A program made the translations under genes and the position numbers. A model generated the notes under the pieces. The model was not told the origin of the DNA, did not search any database, and saw nothing but the letters and a program-made list of their open reading frames with translations. Of a stretch of DNA of 12,460 nucleotides, positions 7,849 to 12,460 are shown one piece after another; position 1 is the stretch's first letter; each line of letters starts with the position of its first letter. The stretch is taken from contig JAAYFA010000053.1 of assembly GCA_012728445.1 (NCBI GenBank), positions 1 to 12,460 of the forward strand, given 5' to 3'. The stretch is from Clostridiales bacterium (GTDB taxonomy: Bacteria > Bacillota > Clostridia > Oscillospirales > Acutalibacteraceae).

Positions 7849-7866
7849 CCCCTGCATAAGCGGAGG
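7849..7866 (+). promoter_or_regulatory. Hairpin and doubled ribosome site before rpsU
   Basis: CCCCTGC (7849-7855), loop ATAA and GCGGAGG (7860-7866) can form a seven-position stem with one C-A mismatch and one G-U pair. It would hide the first GGAGG (7862-7866). A second GGAGG at 7866-7870 stays mostly free at a good distance from the ATG at 7879. This may tune S21 translation or be incidental. Confidence 0.3.
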
Positions 7867-7878
7867 GAGGGAATATGA

Positions 7879-8055
7879 ATGAGTGAAATTAGAGTTAAAG
7901 ACAATGAGTCTTTGGACAGTGCCCTGCGTCGCTTTAAAAAGCAAACTTCAAGGGACGGCACGATTCAAGAGGTTCGCAAGAGGGAAGCCTACGAGAAACC
8001 TTCCGTAAAGAGAAAGAAGAAGTCCGAGGCGGCTCGTAAACGCAAATTCAAGTAA
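7879..8055 (+). CDS. rpsU: 30S ribosomal protein S21 (bS21)
   Basis: A 58-residue, strongly basic small-subunit ribosomal protein located near the mRNA exit and anti-Shine-Dalgarno region of the 30S subunit. The product begins MSEIRVKDNESLDSALRRFK, continues KKQTSRDGTIQEVRKREAYEKPSVKRKKK and ends in an Arg/Lys-rich tail, the standard S21 pattern of an ExLDxALRRFK helix, an ExRKREAYEKP helix and a basic end. Its length is typical of Firmicutes S21. The ATG at 7875 runs into a stop after three codons, so the ATG at 7879 is the start, seven bases after a GGAGGGAGGG stretch. It has its own strong promoter, and a weak terminator-like hairpin follows, so it may be a single-gene unit with read-through into the peptidase gene. 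Confidence 0.96.
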   Translation: MSEIRVKDNESLDSALRRFKKQTSRDGTIQEVRKREAYEKPSVKRKKKSEAARKRKFK

Positions 8056-8066
8056 GCACAATCACG

Positions 8067-8094
8067 AAAGCGGGCGGTAGCCAGCTTTTTCTTT
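8067..8094 (+). terminator. Terminator-like hairpin after rpsU
   Basis: AAAGC (8067-8071) pairs with GCTTT (8084-8088), and GGC (8073-8075) with GCC (8080-8082). A single G-A mismatch separates the two stems and the loop is GGTA. TTCTTT follows. The stem is short, so this is probably a weak or leaky terminator, allowing read-through into the next gene. Confidence 0.45.
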
Positions 8095-8124
8095 GAAAAA
8101 TTTGCTTGAAGGGCGGAGGAAAAC

Positions 8125-9195
8125 GTGAATTTAGAAAAGTTGATTGCGGCCCTTCCCGGCGATATTGACGGCGTGCTCATCGAATCACCGGAAAATAGGC
8201 GCTATTTTACCGGCTTCCCCTCAAGTGCCGGCATTCTGCTTGCCGCCAAACAGGGTAGCGTGTTCTTGACAGACAGCCGGTATATTGAAGCGGCACACAA
8301 CGAGATTGATTGTTGCGAAGTTATGGAACTAAAGGGGCAGGAAGAACAGTTGCCGGCCCTTGCCAAAAAGCTCGGTTGCAGCTGCCTTGCCGTTGAAACA
8401 AGCAGAACGACCTTTGCCCGGGTGGGCAAACTTAAAAAAATGCTCGGTGATATCCGCCTTTTTGAAGGTCCCGCTATCGACAAGTTTATAGGGCATCTGC
8501 GCGAACAGAAAAGCGCACAAGAAGTTAACAAAATAAAAGCGGCCCAGCGGATAACGGAACTTGGTTTTGACCATATTGCCCGGTTTATTAAAGCGGGCAT
8601 GACGGAGCGCGAAATCGCTTTGGAGCTCGACTTTTTTATGCTTAAAAATGGTGCGGAAGCACTAGCTTTTGACACCATTGCCGCCTCCGGCGTCAACACC
8701 TCAAAGCCCCACGCAGTCCCTTCCGACAAAAAAGTCGAGGCCGGCGATTTCATCACGCTTGATTTTGGTGCCACGGTGGATGGCTATCGCAGCGATATGA
8801 CACGCACCTTAGCACTCGGAAGAGTCAGCGAAAAACAAAAGTTGGTCTATCAAACCGTGCTTGCGGCGCAGGCTGCGACGCTCACGATTCTCAAGCCCGG
8901 TGTAACTTGCAAAGCGGCAGATGCCGCGGCGCGTGATGTTATCGAAAACGCCGGTTTCGGCAAATATTTCGGTCATGGCACGGGGCACGGTGTCGGTATA
9001 GAAGTTCATGAAGGCCCCACTCTTTCCCCAATCAGCAGCGATATACTTGAAGCAGGCAATGTCGTTACCGCGGAACCCGGGATTTACCTGCCCGGTGAAT
9101 TCGGTGTGCGTATTGAGGATATGGCGCTGATAACACCACAGGGACACGAGAATTTGACAAGCAGCCCGAAAGAATTGACGGTAGTTCGGGGCTGA
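8125..9195 (+). CDS. Aminopeptidase P-like M24 metallopeptidase (Xaa-Pro peptidase)
   Basis: A 356-residue cytosolic metallopeptidase of family M24, expected to cut Xaa-Pro bonds at peptide N-termini or in dipeptides with two Mn2+-type metal ions. An N-terminal creatinase-like domain (about 1-125, with a YFTGF motif) precedes a pita-bread catalytic domain. All five metal ligands are visible: D213 in LDFGA, D224 in RSDMTRT, H288 in GTGHGVGIEVHE, E317 in AEPGIY and E331 in RIEDM. The start is GTG at 8125 after GGAGGA at 8115-8120. In Bacillus the same pair, yqhT and efp, is adjacent. EF-P relieves ribosomes stalled on proline runs, so a proline-specific peptidase beside it is thematically apt (inference). 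It could equally be named PepQ-like; sequence alone does not settle aminopeptidase versus dipeptidase. Confidence 0.93.
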   Translation: MNLEKLIAALPGDIDGVLIESPENRRYFTGFPSSAGILLAAKQGSVFLTDSRYIEAAHNEIDCCEVMELKGQEEQLPALAKKLGCSCLAVETSRTTFARVGKLKKMLGDIRLFEGPAIDKFIGHLREQKSAQEVNKIKAAQRITELGFDHIARFIKAGMTEREIALELDFFMLKNGAEALAFDTIAASGVNTSKPHAVPSDKKVEAGDFITLDFGATVDGYRSDMTRTLALGRVSEKQKLVYQTVLAAQAATLTILKPGVTCKAADAAARDVIENAGFGKYFGHGTGHGVGIEVHEGPTLSPISSDILEAGNVVTAEPGIYLPGEFGVRIEDMALITPQGHENLTSSPKELTVVRG

Positions 9196-9198
9196 GTA

Positions 9199-9240
9199 GA
9201 GCGATTGAGCAATGGCTGAGTAGTAGCTGAGCAATCGCTC
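9199..9240. repeat. Nine-base inverted repeat after the peptidase gene
   Basis: GAGCGATTG (9199-9207) and CAATCGCTC (9232-9240) are perfect reverse complements enclosing 24 bases. No T-run follows, so it is not a standard terminator. The right arm overlaps the tandem repeat array, so the symmetry may partly come from repeat expansion. Confidence 0.6.
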
Positions 9241-9283
9241 ACCTATCGTTAACCCATCGTTCACCCATTGTTAACCCGTCATT
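9207..9283. repeat. Seven tandem 11-bp degenerate repeats
   Basis: Seven consecutive 11-base units without gaps, at 9207, 9218, 9229, 9240, 9251, 9262 and 9273. Position 2 is A, position 7 is T and position 11 is T in all seven; position 4 is C and position 9 is G in six of seven. The first three units follow GAGxAxTxGCT (GAGCAATCGCT is typical); the last four follow MACCxRTYRTT (AACCCATCGTT is typical), with the first base alternating C, A, C, A. Eleven bases is about one helical turn, so equivalent bases face the same side of DNA. The array ends 12 bases before the -35 of the efp promoter. It could be an array of regulator sites or neutral microsatellite-like expansion. It is not coding in any obvious frame. 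Confidence 0.85.
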
Positions 9284-9295
9284 CAAAAATAACAC

Positions 9296-9324
9296 TTGAA
9301 TTGTGCCTATTAATAGGTTAGAAT
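9296..9324 (+). promoter_or_regulatory. efp: efp promoter with palindromic spacer
   Basis: TTGAAT (9296-9301), a 17-base spacer and TAGAAT (9319-9324) form a good sigma-A promoter 38 bases before the efp start. The spacer contains the perfect 12-base palindrome CCTATTAATAGG (9306-9317). A dimeric regulator bound there would block polymerase, so it is a candidate operator, though short AT-rich palindromes also occur by chance. Confidence 0.7.
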
Positions 9325-9361
9325 AGCGTTGCAATCAACTAGACATCAAAGGAGTTTTATT

Positions 9362-9919
9362 ATGATTTCTGCAGGCGACTTTCGCAATGGCGTTACCTTT
9401 GAGATGGAAGGGAACGTTTACCAAATCATTGAGTTCCAGCACGTAAAACCGGGCAAAGGTGCTGCATTCGTCAGAACAAAAATGCGCAACGTCATAGTTG
9501 GTTCGGTCGTTGACCACACCTTCAACCCGAACGAAAAATATCCGACGGCATTTATTGAACGCAGAGACATGCAGTATTCATACAACGACGGCGATCTATA
9601 TTACTTTATGGACCCCGAAAGTTATGAGCTTGTACCCGTCAATGCCGGCGAGCTATCGGACAACTTCAAGTTCGTTAAGGATAACGAGACGTGCAAGATT
9701 CTCGCTTACAAAGGCAAAGTCTTCGGTGTGGAGCCGCCGAACACCGTTACCCTTACAATCACCAAAACGGACCCCGGCTTTAAGGGCGACACAGCAACGA
9801 ACGCCACCAAACCCGCCACGCTCGAAACAGGCGCTCAAGTCAGAGTGCCGCTGTTTATAGACGAAGGCGAAACGATCATTGTTGACACACGCACAGGTGA
9901 ATATCTCAGCAGAGCATAA
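9362..9919 (+). CDS. efp: Translation elongation factor P
   Basis: EF-P, 185 residues, binds between the P and E sites and promotes peptide-bond formation on ribosomes stalled at polyproline. The N-terminal domain starts MISAGDFRNGVTFEMEGNVY and carries VKPGKGAAFVR; the tip lysine is K32, the position modified with 5-aminopentanol in Bacillus EF-P and equivalent to lysylated K34 in E. coli. Two OB-fold domains follow and the protein ends with the family signature GETIIVDTRTGEYLSRA. A longer frame back to 9329 exists, but AAAGGAG at 9348-9354 and homology fix the ATG at 9362. Its promoter lies immediately upstream, so it can be transcribed apart from the peptidase gene. No lysine-modifying enzyme (EpmA, EpmB or EarP type) is in the window. 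Confidence 0.97.
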   Translation: MISAGDFRNGVTFEMEGNVYQIIEFQHVKPGKGAAFVRTKMRNVIVGSVVDHTFNPNEKYPTAFIERRDMQYSYNDGDLYYFMDPESYELVPVNAGELSDNFKFVKDNETCKILAYKGKVFGVEPPNTVTLTITKTDPGFKGDTATNATKPATLETGAQVRVPLFIDEGETIIVDTRTGEYLSRA

Positions 9920-9951
9920 ATAGCACAAATAATTTTTAGGAGGAAAAAGCA

Positions 9952-10356
9952 ATGACAGTAACAGAAAAGGCCGCGTATTTAAGAGGTTTGGCAGAGGGCT
10001 TGAACATGGAAGCCGACGCACCGACAACAAAACTTTTCAACGCGATTATCGATTTACTTGACGACTTGGCATTGACCGTTGCCGACCTTGAGGACAGCGT
10101 AGAAATTCTTAACGAGCAGGTTGACGCAGTTGACGAGGATTTGGACGAGCTGGAAAGCTTTGTCTACGACGAGTATGACGATGATGAGTATGACGAAGAC
10201 GACGATTTTTTCGAAGTGGAATGCCCCAGCTGCAACGAAGTAGTTTGTGTTGACGAAGGCATTTTGGAAGAAGGCAGCATCAACTGCCCGAACTGCAACG
10301 AGCTTTTGGAGTTTGAAATTGACTGCGATTGCGAAGATTGCGAAGAAGACGACTAA
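9952..10356 (+). CDS. Acidic coiled-coil and zinc-ribbon protein (CD1247-like)
   Basis: A 134-residue, extremely acidic protein of unknown function. Residues 1-30 (TVTEKAAYLRGLAEGLNME) start a helical region; about 33-70 is a leucine-rich, acidic coiled coil with heptad-like spacing; 71-88 is almost all Asp, Glu and Tyr; then comes a zinc ribbon with C91-x2-C94 (CPSC) and C112-x2-C115 (CPNC). The tail is again acidic with C125, C127 and C130. From memory, this architecture matches clostridial proteins annotated as CD1247 N-terminal domain-containing; I could not check this. It follows efp by 32 bases with an AGGAGG ribosome site and precedes a hairpin, so it is probably co-transcribed with efp. 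A role linked to translation or to nucleic-acid mimicry by its acidic surface is only a guess. Confidence 0.8.
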   Translation: MTVTEKAAYLRGLAEGLNMEADAPTTKLFNAIIDLLDDLALTVADLEDSVEILNEQVDAVDEDLDELESFVYDEYDDDEYDEDDDFFEVECPSCNEVVCVDEGILEEGSINCPNCNELLEFEIDCDCEDCEEDD

Positions 10357-10376
10357 GTAAACCACAAGTTTAAAAC

Positions 10377-10406
10377 AGGGCAGGCGTTTTTCGCCTGCCC
10401 TTGATT
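10377..10406 (+). terminator. Hairpin terminator after the zinc-ribbon gene
   Basis: AGGGCAGGCG (10377-10386), loop TTTTT and CGCCTGCCCT (10392-10401) form a perfect ten-pair GC-rich stem. The following bases, TGATTATT, are only moderately T-rich. It probably ends the efp transcript, with some read-through possible into the Nudix gene, for which no strong promoter is seen. Confidence 0.75.
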
Positions 10407-10452
10407 ATTAAGAGGGTTATAGTCGGGATTAGTATAAGGTGAGTGTATAAAT

Positions 10453-11007
10453 ATGGATTTAACCGAAAAGACTGTAGAACAAAAATACATCTATAAAGGC
10501 AAGGTTGTCACCCTGCGCGTGGATAGTGTTGAGCTGCCCAACGGCAAACCCGGCAGCCGGGAGGTGATTGAACACCGGGGTGCTGTTGCTGTCGTTCCAT
10601 TGACCGATGAGCGAGAGCTTGTCCTTGTGCGTCAATACCGCTACCCCTTCAGCAGCACCGTGTGGGAAATCCCCGCCGGCAAACTGGACCCCGGCGAAAC
10701 ACCGCTGGAATGCGGCAAACGCGAGCTGCTCGAAGAAACGGGTGCAACCGCGCAAAACTATATCGATTTGGGGCTCTATTACCCGACCCCCGCCTATTGC
10801 TGTGAACAAATCCACCTCTTCGGCGCCACCGGTTTAACATTCACCGCCCAAAGCCTTGACGAGGATGAGTTTTTGGAAGTCAAAAAGTTCCCGCTGGAAC
10901 AGGTTGTCGAGATGATAAAGCATAACGAAATTCCCGACGGCAAAACACAAGCGGCGGTGCTGAAGCTTCATCTGTTAATAAAAACTGATGGGATAAAATA
11001 TTTATGA
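10453..11007 (+). CDS. Nudix hydrolase, ADP-ribose pyrophosphatase type
   Basis: A 184-residue cytosolic Nudix enzyme, probably hydrolysing ADP-ribose to AMP and ribose 5-phosphate and so recycling an NAD breakdown product. The Nudix box is complete: G76, E82, R90-E91, E94-E95, G97 in the pattern GX5EX7REUXEEXGU (sequence GKLDPGETPLECGKRELLEE then TGA). The upstream segment VVPLTDERELVLVRQYRYP and the proline-containing YYPTPAYCCEQIHLF after the box are typical of the ADP-ribose pyrophosphatase (NudF/YqkG-like) group. AAGGTGAG at 10436-10443 is the ribosome site. It overlaps maf by four bases. Substrate choice is inferred from the family; related Nudix enzymes accept other nucleoside diphosphate sugars. 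It complements NadD in the same window, one making NAD and the other clearing its degradation product. Confidence 0.9.
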   Translation: MDLTEKTVEQKYIYKGKVVTLRVDSVELPNGKPGSREVIEHRGAVAVVPLTDERELVLVRQYRYPFSSTVWEIPAGKLDPGETPLECGKRELLEETGATAQNYIDLGLYYPTPAYCCEQIHLFGATGLTFTAQSLDEDEFLEVKKFPLEQVVEMIKHNEIPDGKTQAAVLKLHLLIKTDGIKYL

Positions 11008-11558
11008 TTATTTTAGCGTCCGCCTCCCCCCGAAGGCAGGAACTGATGAAAATCGCAGGACTTGATTATAAGGTCTGCGTCGCCGAGGGCGAGGAGCACC
11101 TTGACCCTGCGCTGTGTCCTGCCGACGCAGCAATGGCACTCGCCGGGCAAAAAGCGCACGAAGTGGCAAAAAAATACCCGCACGACTGTGTAATCGGTGC
11201 GGATACCATTGTGGTGTTAATCGATAAAGTTTTAGGCAAACCGAAGGACGAGGCCGATGCTGTCGCCATGCTAAAACTTCTTTCCGGCAGGGAGCACACG
11301 GTGTATACCGGTGTCTGTATTATAAAAGATGCAAAAGAAACCTGCTTTGCCGAATCCAGCAAGGTGGAGTTTTACCCGCTTGAAGTGGAAGAGATAGAAG
11401 CCTATGTCGCCTCCGGCGAGCCAATGGACAAAGCCGGCGCCTACGGCATTCAAGGCTTGGGCTGCGTGTTGGTTAAAAAAATCGAGGGCGACTATTTTAA
11501 CATCATGGGCTTCCCGATTGCGAAGGTTGCTCGAACGTTAAGAGCGATGGGTTGCTAA
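11004..11558 (+). CDS. maf: Maf-family nucleotide pyrophosphatase (dTTP/UTP type)
   Basis: A 184-residue house-cleaning enzyme that hydrolyses non-canonical or surplus nucleoside triphosphates to monophosphates. Members of this subfamily (YhdE) act on dTTP, UTP and modified forms, and Maf in Bacillus affects septum formation. The sequence begins MIILASASPRRQELM with the S-x-R-R phosphate-binding motif at residues 8-11. GADTIV includes the catalytic D67, SGREHTVYTGV follows, and PMDKAGAYGIQGLG includes D142 and K143; the KAGAYGIQG form fits the YhdE rather than the YceF subgroup. The start ATG overlaps the Nudix stop as ATGA, so translation is probably coupled. Both genes act on nucleotide derivatives, making a small sanitation module. 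It is the last rightward gene. Confidence 0.95.
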   Translation: MIILASASPRRQELMKIAGLDYKVCVAEGEEHLDPALCPADAAMALAGQKAHEVAKKYPHDCVIGADTIVVLIDKVLGKPKDEADAVAMLKLLSGREHTVYTGVCIIKDAKETCFAESSKVEFYPLEVEEIEAYVASGEPMDKAGAYGIQGLGCVLVKKIEGDYFNIMGFPIAKVARTLRAMGC

Positions 11559-11579
11559 ACCGTTCATCTGCCCCATCGG

Positions 11580-11596
11580 TGTAGGGGACGGCGTCC
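11580..11596. repeat. GTAGGGGACGGCGTCC motif, possible repeat fragment
   Basis: GTAGGGG is followed by GGACGGCGTCC, a near-palindrome with five-base arms, 22 bases after maf. GACGGC here could also pair with GCCGTC at 11631-11636, competing with the terminator stem. The GTAGGGG-plus-palindrome layout resembles dispersed intergenic repeats I recall from gut clostridia; I cannot verify that. Confidence 0.25.
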
Positions 11597-11622
11597 GTTG
11601 TATGAATAGGATTATCTACCCC

Positions 11623-11653
11623 AAAAGGCTGCCGTCGTCGGCTTTTTTTATTT
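11623..11653 (+). terminator. Terminator-like hairpin after maf
   Basis: GCCG (11631-11634), loop TCGT, CGGC (11639-11642) and T7 (11643-11649). AAAA at 11623-11626 can pair with the first Ts, leaving GGCT (11627-11630) as a one-sided bulge. The bulge could be explained by loss of AGCC from the right arm of a longer perfect stem. The T-run makes termination of the Nudix-maf transcript likely despite the short core. Confidence 0.55.
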
Positions 11654-11679
11654 ATACCAATCCCAATTATAAAACCTTT

Positions 11680-11729
11680 CAAAATTCAAGCAAAAACCTT
11701 TGATTTATGGGTTTTTGTGCCGAATTTTG
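11680..11729. repeat. Two-part AT-rich inverted repeat
   Basis: CAAAATTC (11680-11687) matches GAATTTTG (11722-11729), and inside it CAAAAACC (11691-11698) matches GGTTTTTG (11710-11717). Internal gaps are AAG and TGCC and the loop is 11 bases. In RNA or cruciform DNA this gives a 16-pair stem with one internal loop. It is followed by AGTTAGCTTT rather than a T-run. It might be a second terminator-like structure between convergent genes or part of a small mobile relic. Confidence 0.6.
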
Positions 11730-11790
11730 AGTTAGCTTTAATGAGGGATTAGCATTACTGCTGATCTTCCAATGATTTTGAATATCCTGT

Positions 11791-11846
11791 ATTTATTGCA
11801 CATGTCAATGCAACGTGAGCAGAACAGTGTCATTTATTGCACATGT
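11791..11846. repeat. Two exact 15-bp direct repeats
   Basis: ATTTATTGCACATGT occurs at 11791-11805 and again at 11832-11846, 41 bases apart start to start. Both copies are preceded by TGT or TGTC, and the first also contains TTGCA/TGCAA symmetry. Multiple direct repeats near the end are typical of some insertion sequences such as the IS21 family, but no transposase gene lies here, so that reading is speculative. They could also be a pair of regulator sites. Confidence 0.6.
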
Positions 11847-11864
11847 AACGATTGATTAGCTGTA

Positions 11865-11992
11865 AGACCACCTCTCAGTCATCCGCAGATGACGATGTCG
11901 CTCTGTGGTCATAGGGGAGCCAAGAAAGAGGAGTCCCCATGCTTGCCTCTCCTGGGTCAGGAGAGGTGTCTGCGCACAGACGGAGAGGTCGT
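11865..11992. mobile_element. Probable dispersed non-coding repeat (MITE-like), no ORF
   Basis: A chain of hairpins with no gene. GACCAC (11867-11872) pairs with GTGGTC (11905-11910), enclosing GTCATC/GATGAC (11878-11883 and 11888-11893, loop CGCA). GGGGA (11914-11918) faces TCCCC (11934-11938). CCTCTCCTG/CAGGAGAGG (11946-11954 and 11958-11966) has a three-base loop. GTCTG/CAGAC (11968-11972 and 11977-11981) follows, then CGGAGAGGTCG. The motif order CACCTCTCAGTC, GGGGAGCCAAG, CCTCTCC, CAGACGGAGAGGTCG resembles an intergenic repeat I remember as abundant in Ruminococcaceae-type genomes. Exact ends are uncertain. No transposase is encoded, so it would have to be mobilised in trans, if it is mobile at all. 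Confidence 0.5.
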
Positions 11993-12003
11993 ATCCGCCC
12001 GTG

Positions 12004-12459
12004 CTATATCTCCAAAACCATCTCATCGCTCATAATCTCCACCCGCTCCCCCATAACTGCCTTGATTCCTGCGTGCATTTCCTCAAAGCTGTCGAGTATT
12101 TTGCGCCCGTGGTGGATGAACAGCAGCTTTTTCGGGCAGTCGGGATGATTCACCAACTCTTTAGTAAAATCAACGGGATGATGGTGCCCCGTTTCCATCA
12201 GCAAAATATCACACTGTGGGTGGAGCAGGGGGGCAAAATCTTCAAATCCATTTGTGTCACCGGAATAAACAATCCGCTTGCCCTCTGCCTCAATTAAAAA
12301 GCCGAAAGAACGCCATTTTTCGCCTTGCTTAAGCTGCTTTTTAATGAGCCGGTTGTGTAGCGCCGTTACCCGAAAGCCGTCCTCTTCAAAAACAATGCCG
12401 TCCGCATATTCCCGTGCATCTATAGAGAAGTTACATTGGAAACCACCCTCGGTGTAAGC
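12004..12459 (-). CDS. MBL-fold metallo-hydrolase, C-terminal part
   Basis: The minus-strand frame is open from the right window edge to a TAG at 12004-12006, giving 151 residues without a visible start; internal methionines such as the one at 12204 are not the start. The translation carries late motifs of the metallo-beta-lactamase fold: a strand ending VYSGDTNGF, whose Asp is the bridging metal ligand, then DILLMETGHHHPVDF and LLFIHHGRKILDSFEE, whose last histidines fit the final metal ligand. The N-terminal HxHxDH motif would lie beyond the window. Such enzymes include RNase Z-like nucleases, phosphodiesterases and lactonases, and the subgroup cannot be named from this end. It converges on maf, and the repeat-rich spacer lies between the two 3' ends. 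Confidence 0.8.
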   Translation of the reverse strand, partial: AYTEGGFQCNFSIDAREYADGIVFEEDGFRVTALHNRLIKKQLKQGEKWRSFGFLIEAEGKRIVYSGDTNGFEDFAPLLHPQCDILLMETGHHHPVDFTKELVNHPDCPKKLLFIHHGRKILDSFEEMHAGIKAVMGERVEIMSDEMVLEI

Positions 12460-12460
12460 A

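Larger units (their letters stand above)
11559..12003. other. Gene-free spacer between convergent maf and MBL gene
   Basis: About 445 bases without a credible gene. From left to right it holds a GTAGGGG palindrome, the maf terminator-like hairpin, the AT-rich inverted repeat, the 15-bp direct repeats and the hairpin-rich dispersed repeat. Short open frames crossing its right end (for example from 11905) run antisense to the MBL-fold gene and show no family features. Confidence 0.7.

Noticed and set aside
7747..7944. 65-codon minus-strand frame over the rpsU promoter and 5' end
   Set aside because: It covers a strong forward promoter and the S21 coding start; no motif support.
8809..9264. 151-codon minus-strand frame over the 3' end of the peptidase gene
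   Set aside because: It lies opposite the conserved metal-ligand region and runs through the 11-bp repeats; no family features.
10418..10438. TATAGT and TATAAG hexamers upstream of the Nudix gene as promoter -10 boxes
   Set aside because: No -35 at suitable spacing for either; TTGATT at 10401 is only 11 bases from TATAGT.
11905..12297. 130-codon plus-strand frame near the right end
   Set aside because: It runs through the hairpin repeat and antisense to the MBL-fold frame, which has the YSGDT and ETGHHH motifs; no plausible product.

Overview
The window looks like chromosomal DNA of a Gram-positive Clostridia-type bacterium (Firmicutes/Bacillota, perhaps an Oscillospirales gut lineage; this placement is inference). 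The evidence is AGGAGG-type ribosome sites, sigma-A-like promoters, the gene order nadD-yqeK-rsfS-leuS, the pairing of an aminopeptidase P-like gene with efp, an acidic zinc-ribbon protein of a type common in clostridia, and a dispersed intergenic repeat of a kind frequent in gut clostridia. All genes but the last run left to right. Most of the window is housekeeping, and I found no convincing undescribed multi-gene system.

Region 1 (1-3615), transport. The C-terminal part of one MFS sugar-type transporter is followed by a complete close paralogue of the GPH type. Then comes a two-gene ABC-2 type exporter (ATPase and six-helix permease) whose genes overlap by 11 bases.

Region 2 (3666-7617), NAD synthesis and translation. 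nadD, yqeK (HD-domain Ap4A hydrolase), rsfS (ribosomal silencing factor) and leuS (leucyl-tRNA synthetase) are tightly packed. Two promoter-like sites lie inside yqeK and could add separate transcription of rsfS-leuS.

Region 3 (7618-10401). A spacer carries a strong promoter for rpsU (S21, 58 codons). An M24 aminopeptidase P-like gene follows, then seven tandem 11-bp degenerate repeats, a promoter with a 12-bp palindrome in its spacer, efp (modifiable lysine at 32), and an acidic coiled-coil/zinc-ribbon protein closed by a hairpin.

Region 4 (10453-11558), nucleotide sanitation. A Nudix ADP-ribose pyrophosphatase-type gene and maf overlap by four bases (ATGA). With YqeK, this makes three enzymes that hydrolyse nucleotide phosphates or derivatives in the window.

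Region 5 (11559-12460). A gene-free spacer of about 445 bases lies between maf and a convergent, minus-strand MBL-fold hydrolase cut by the window end. It holds a terminator-like hairpin, a long AT-rich inverted repeat, two exact 15-bp direct repeats, and a series of hairpins resembling a dispersed non-coding repeat.

The observations most worth a second look are the 11-bp repeat array with the palindromic efp promoter, the repeat-rich spacer after maf, and the promoter-like sites inside yqeK. I saw no tRNA, rRNA, CRISPR array or intact transposase gene.
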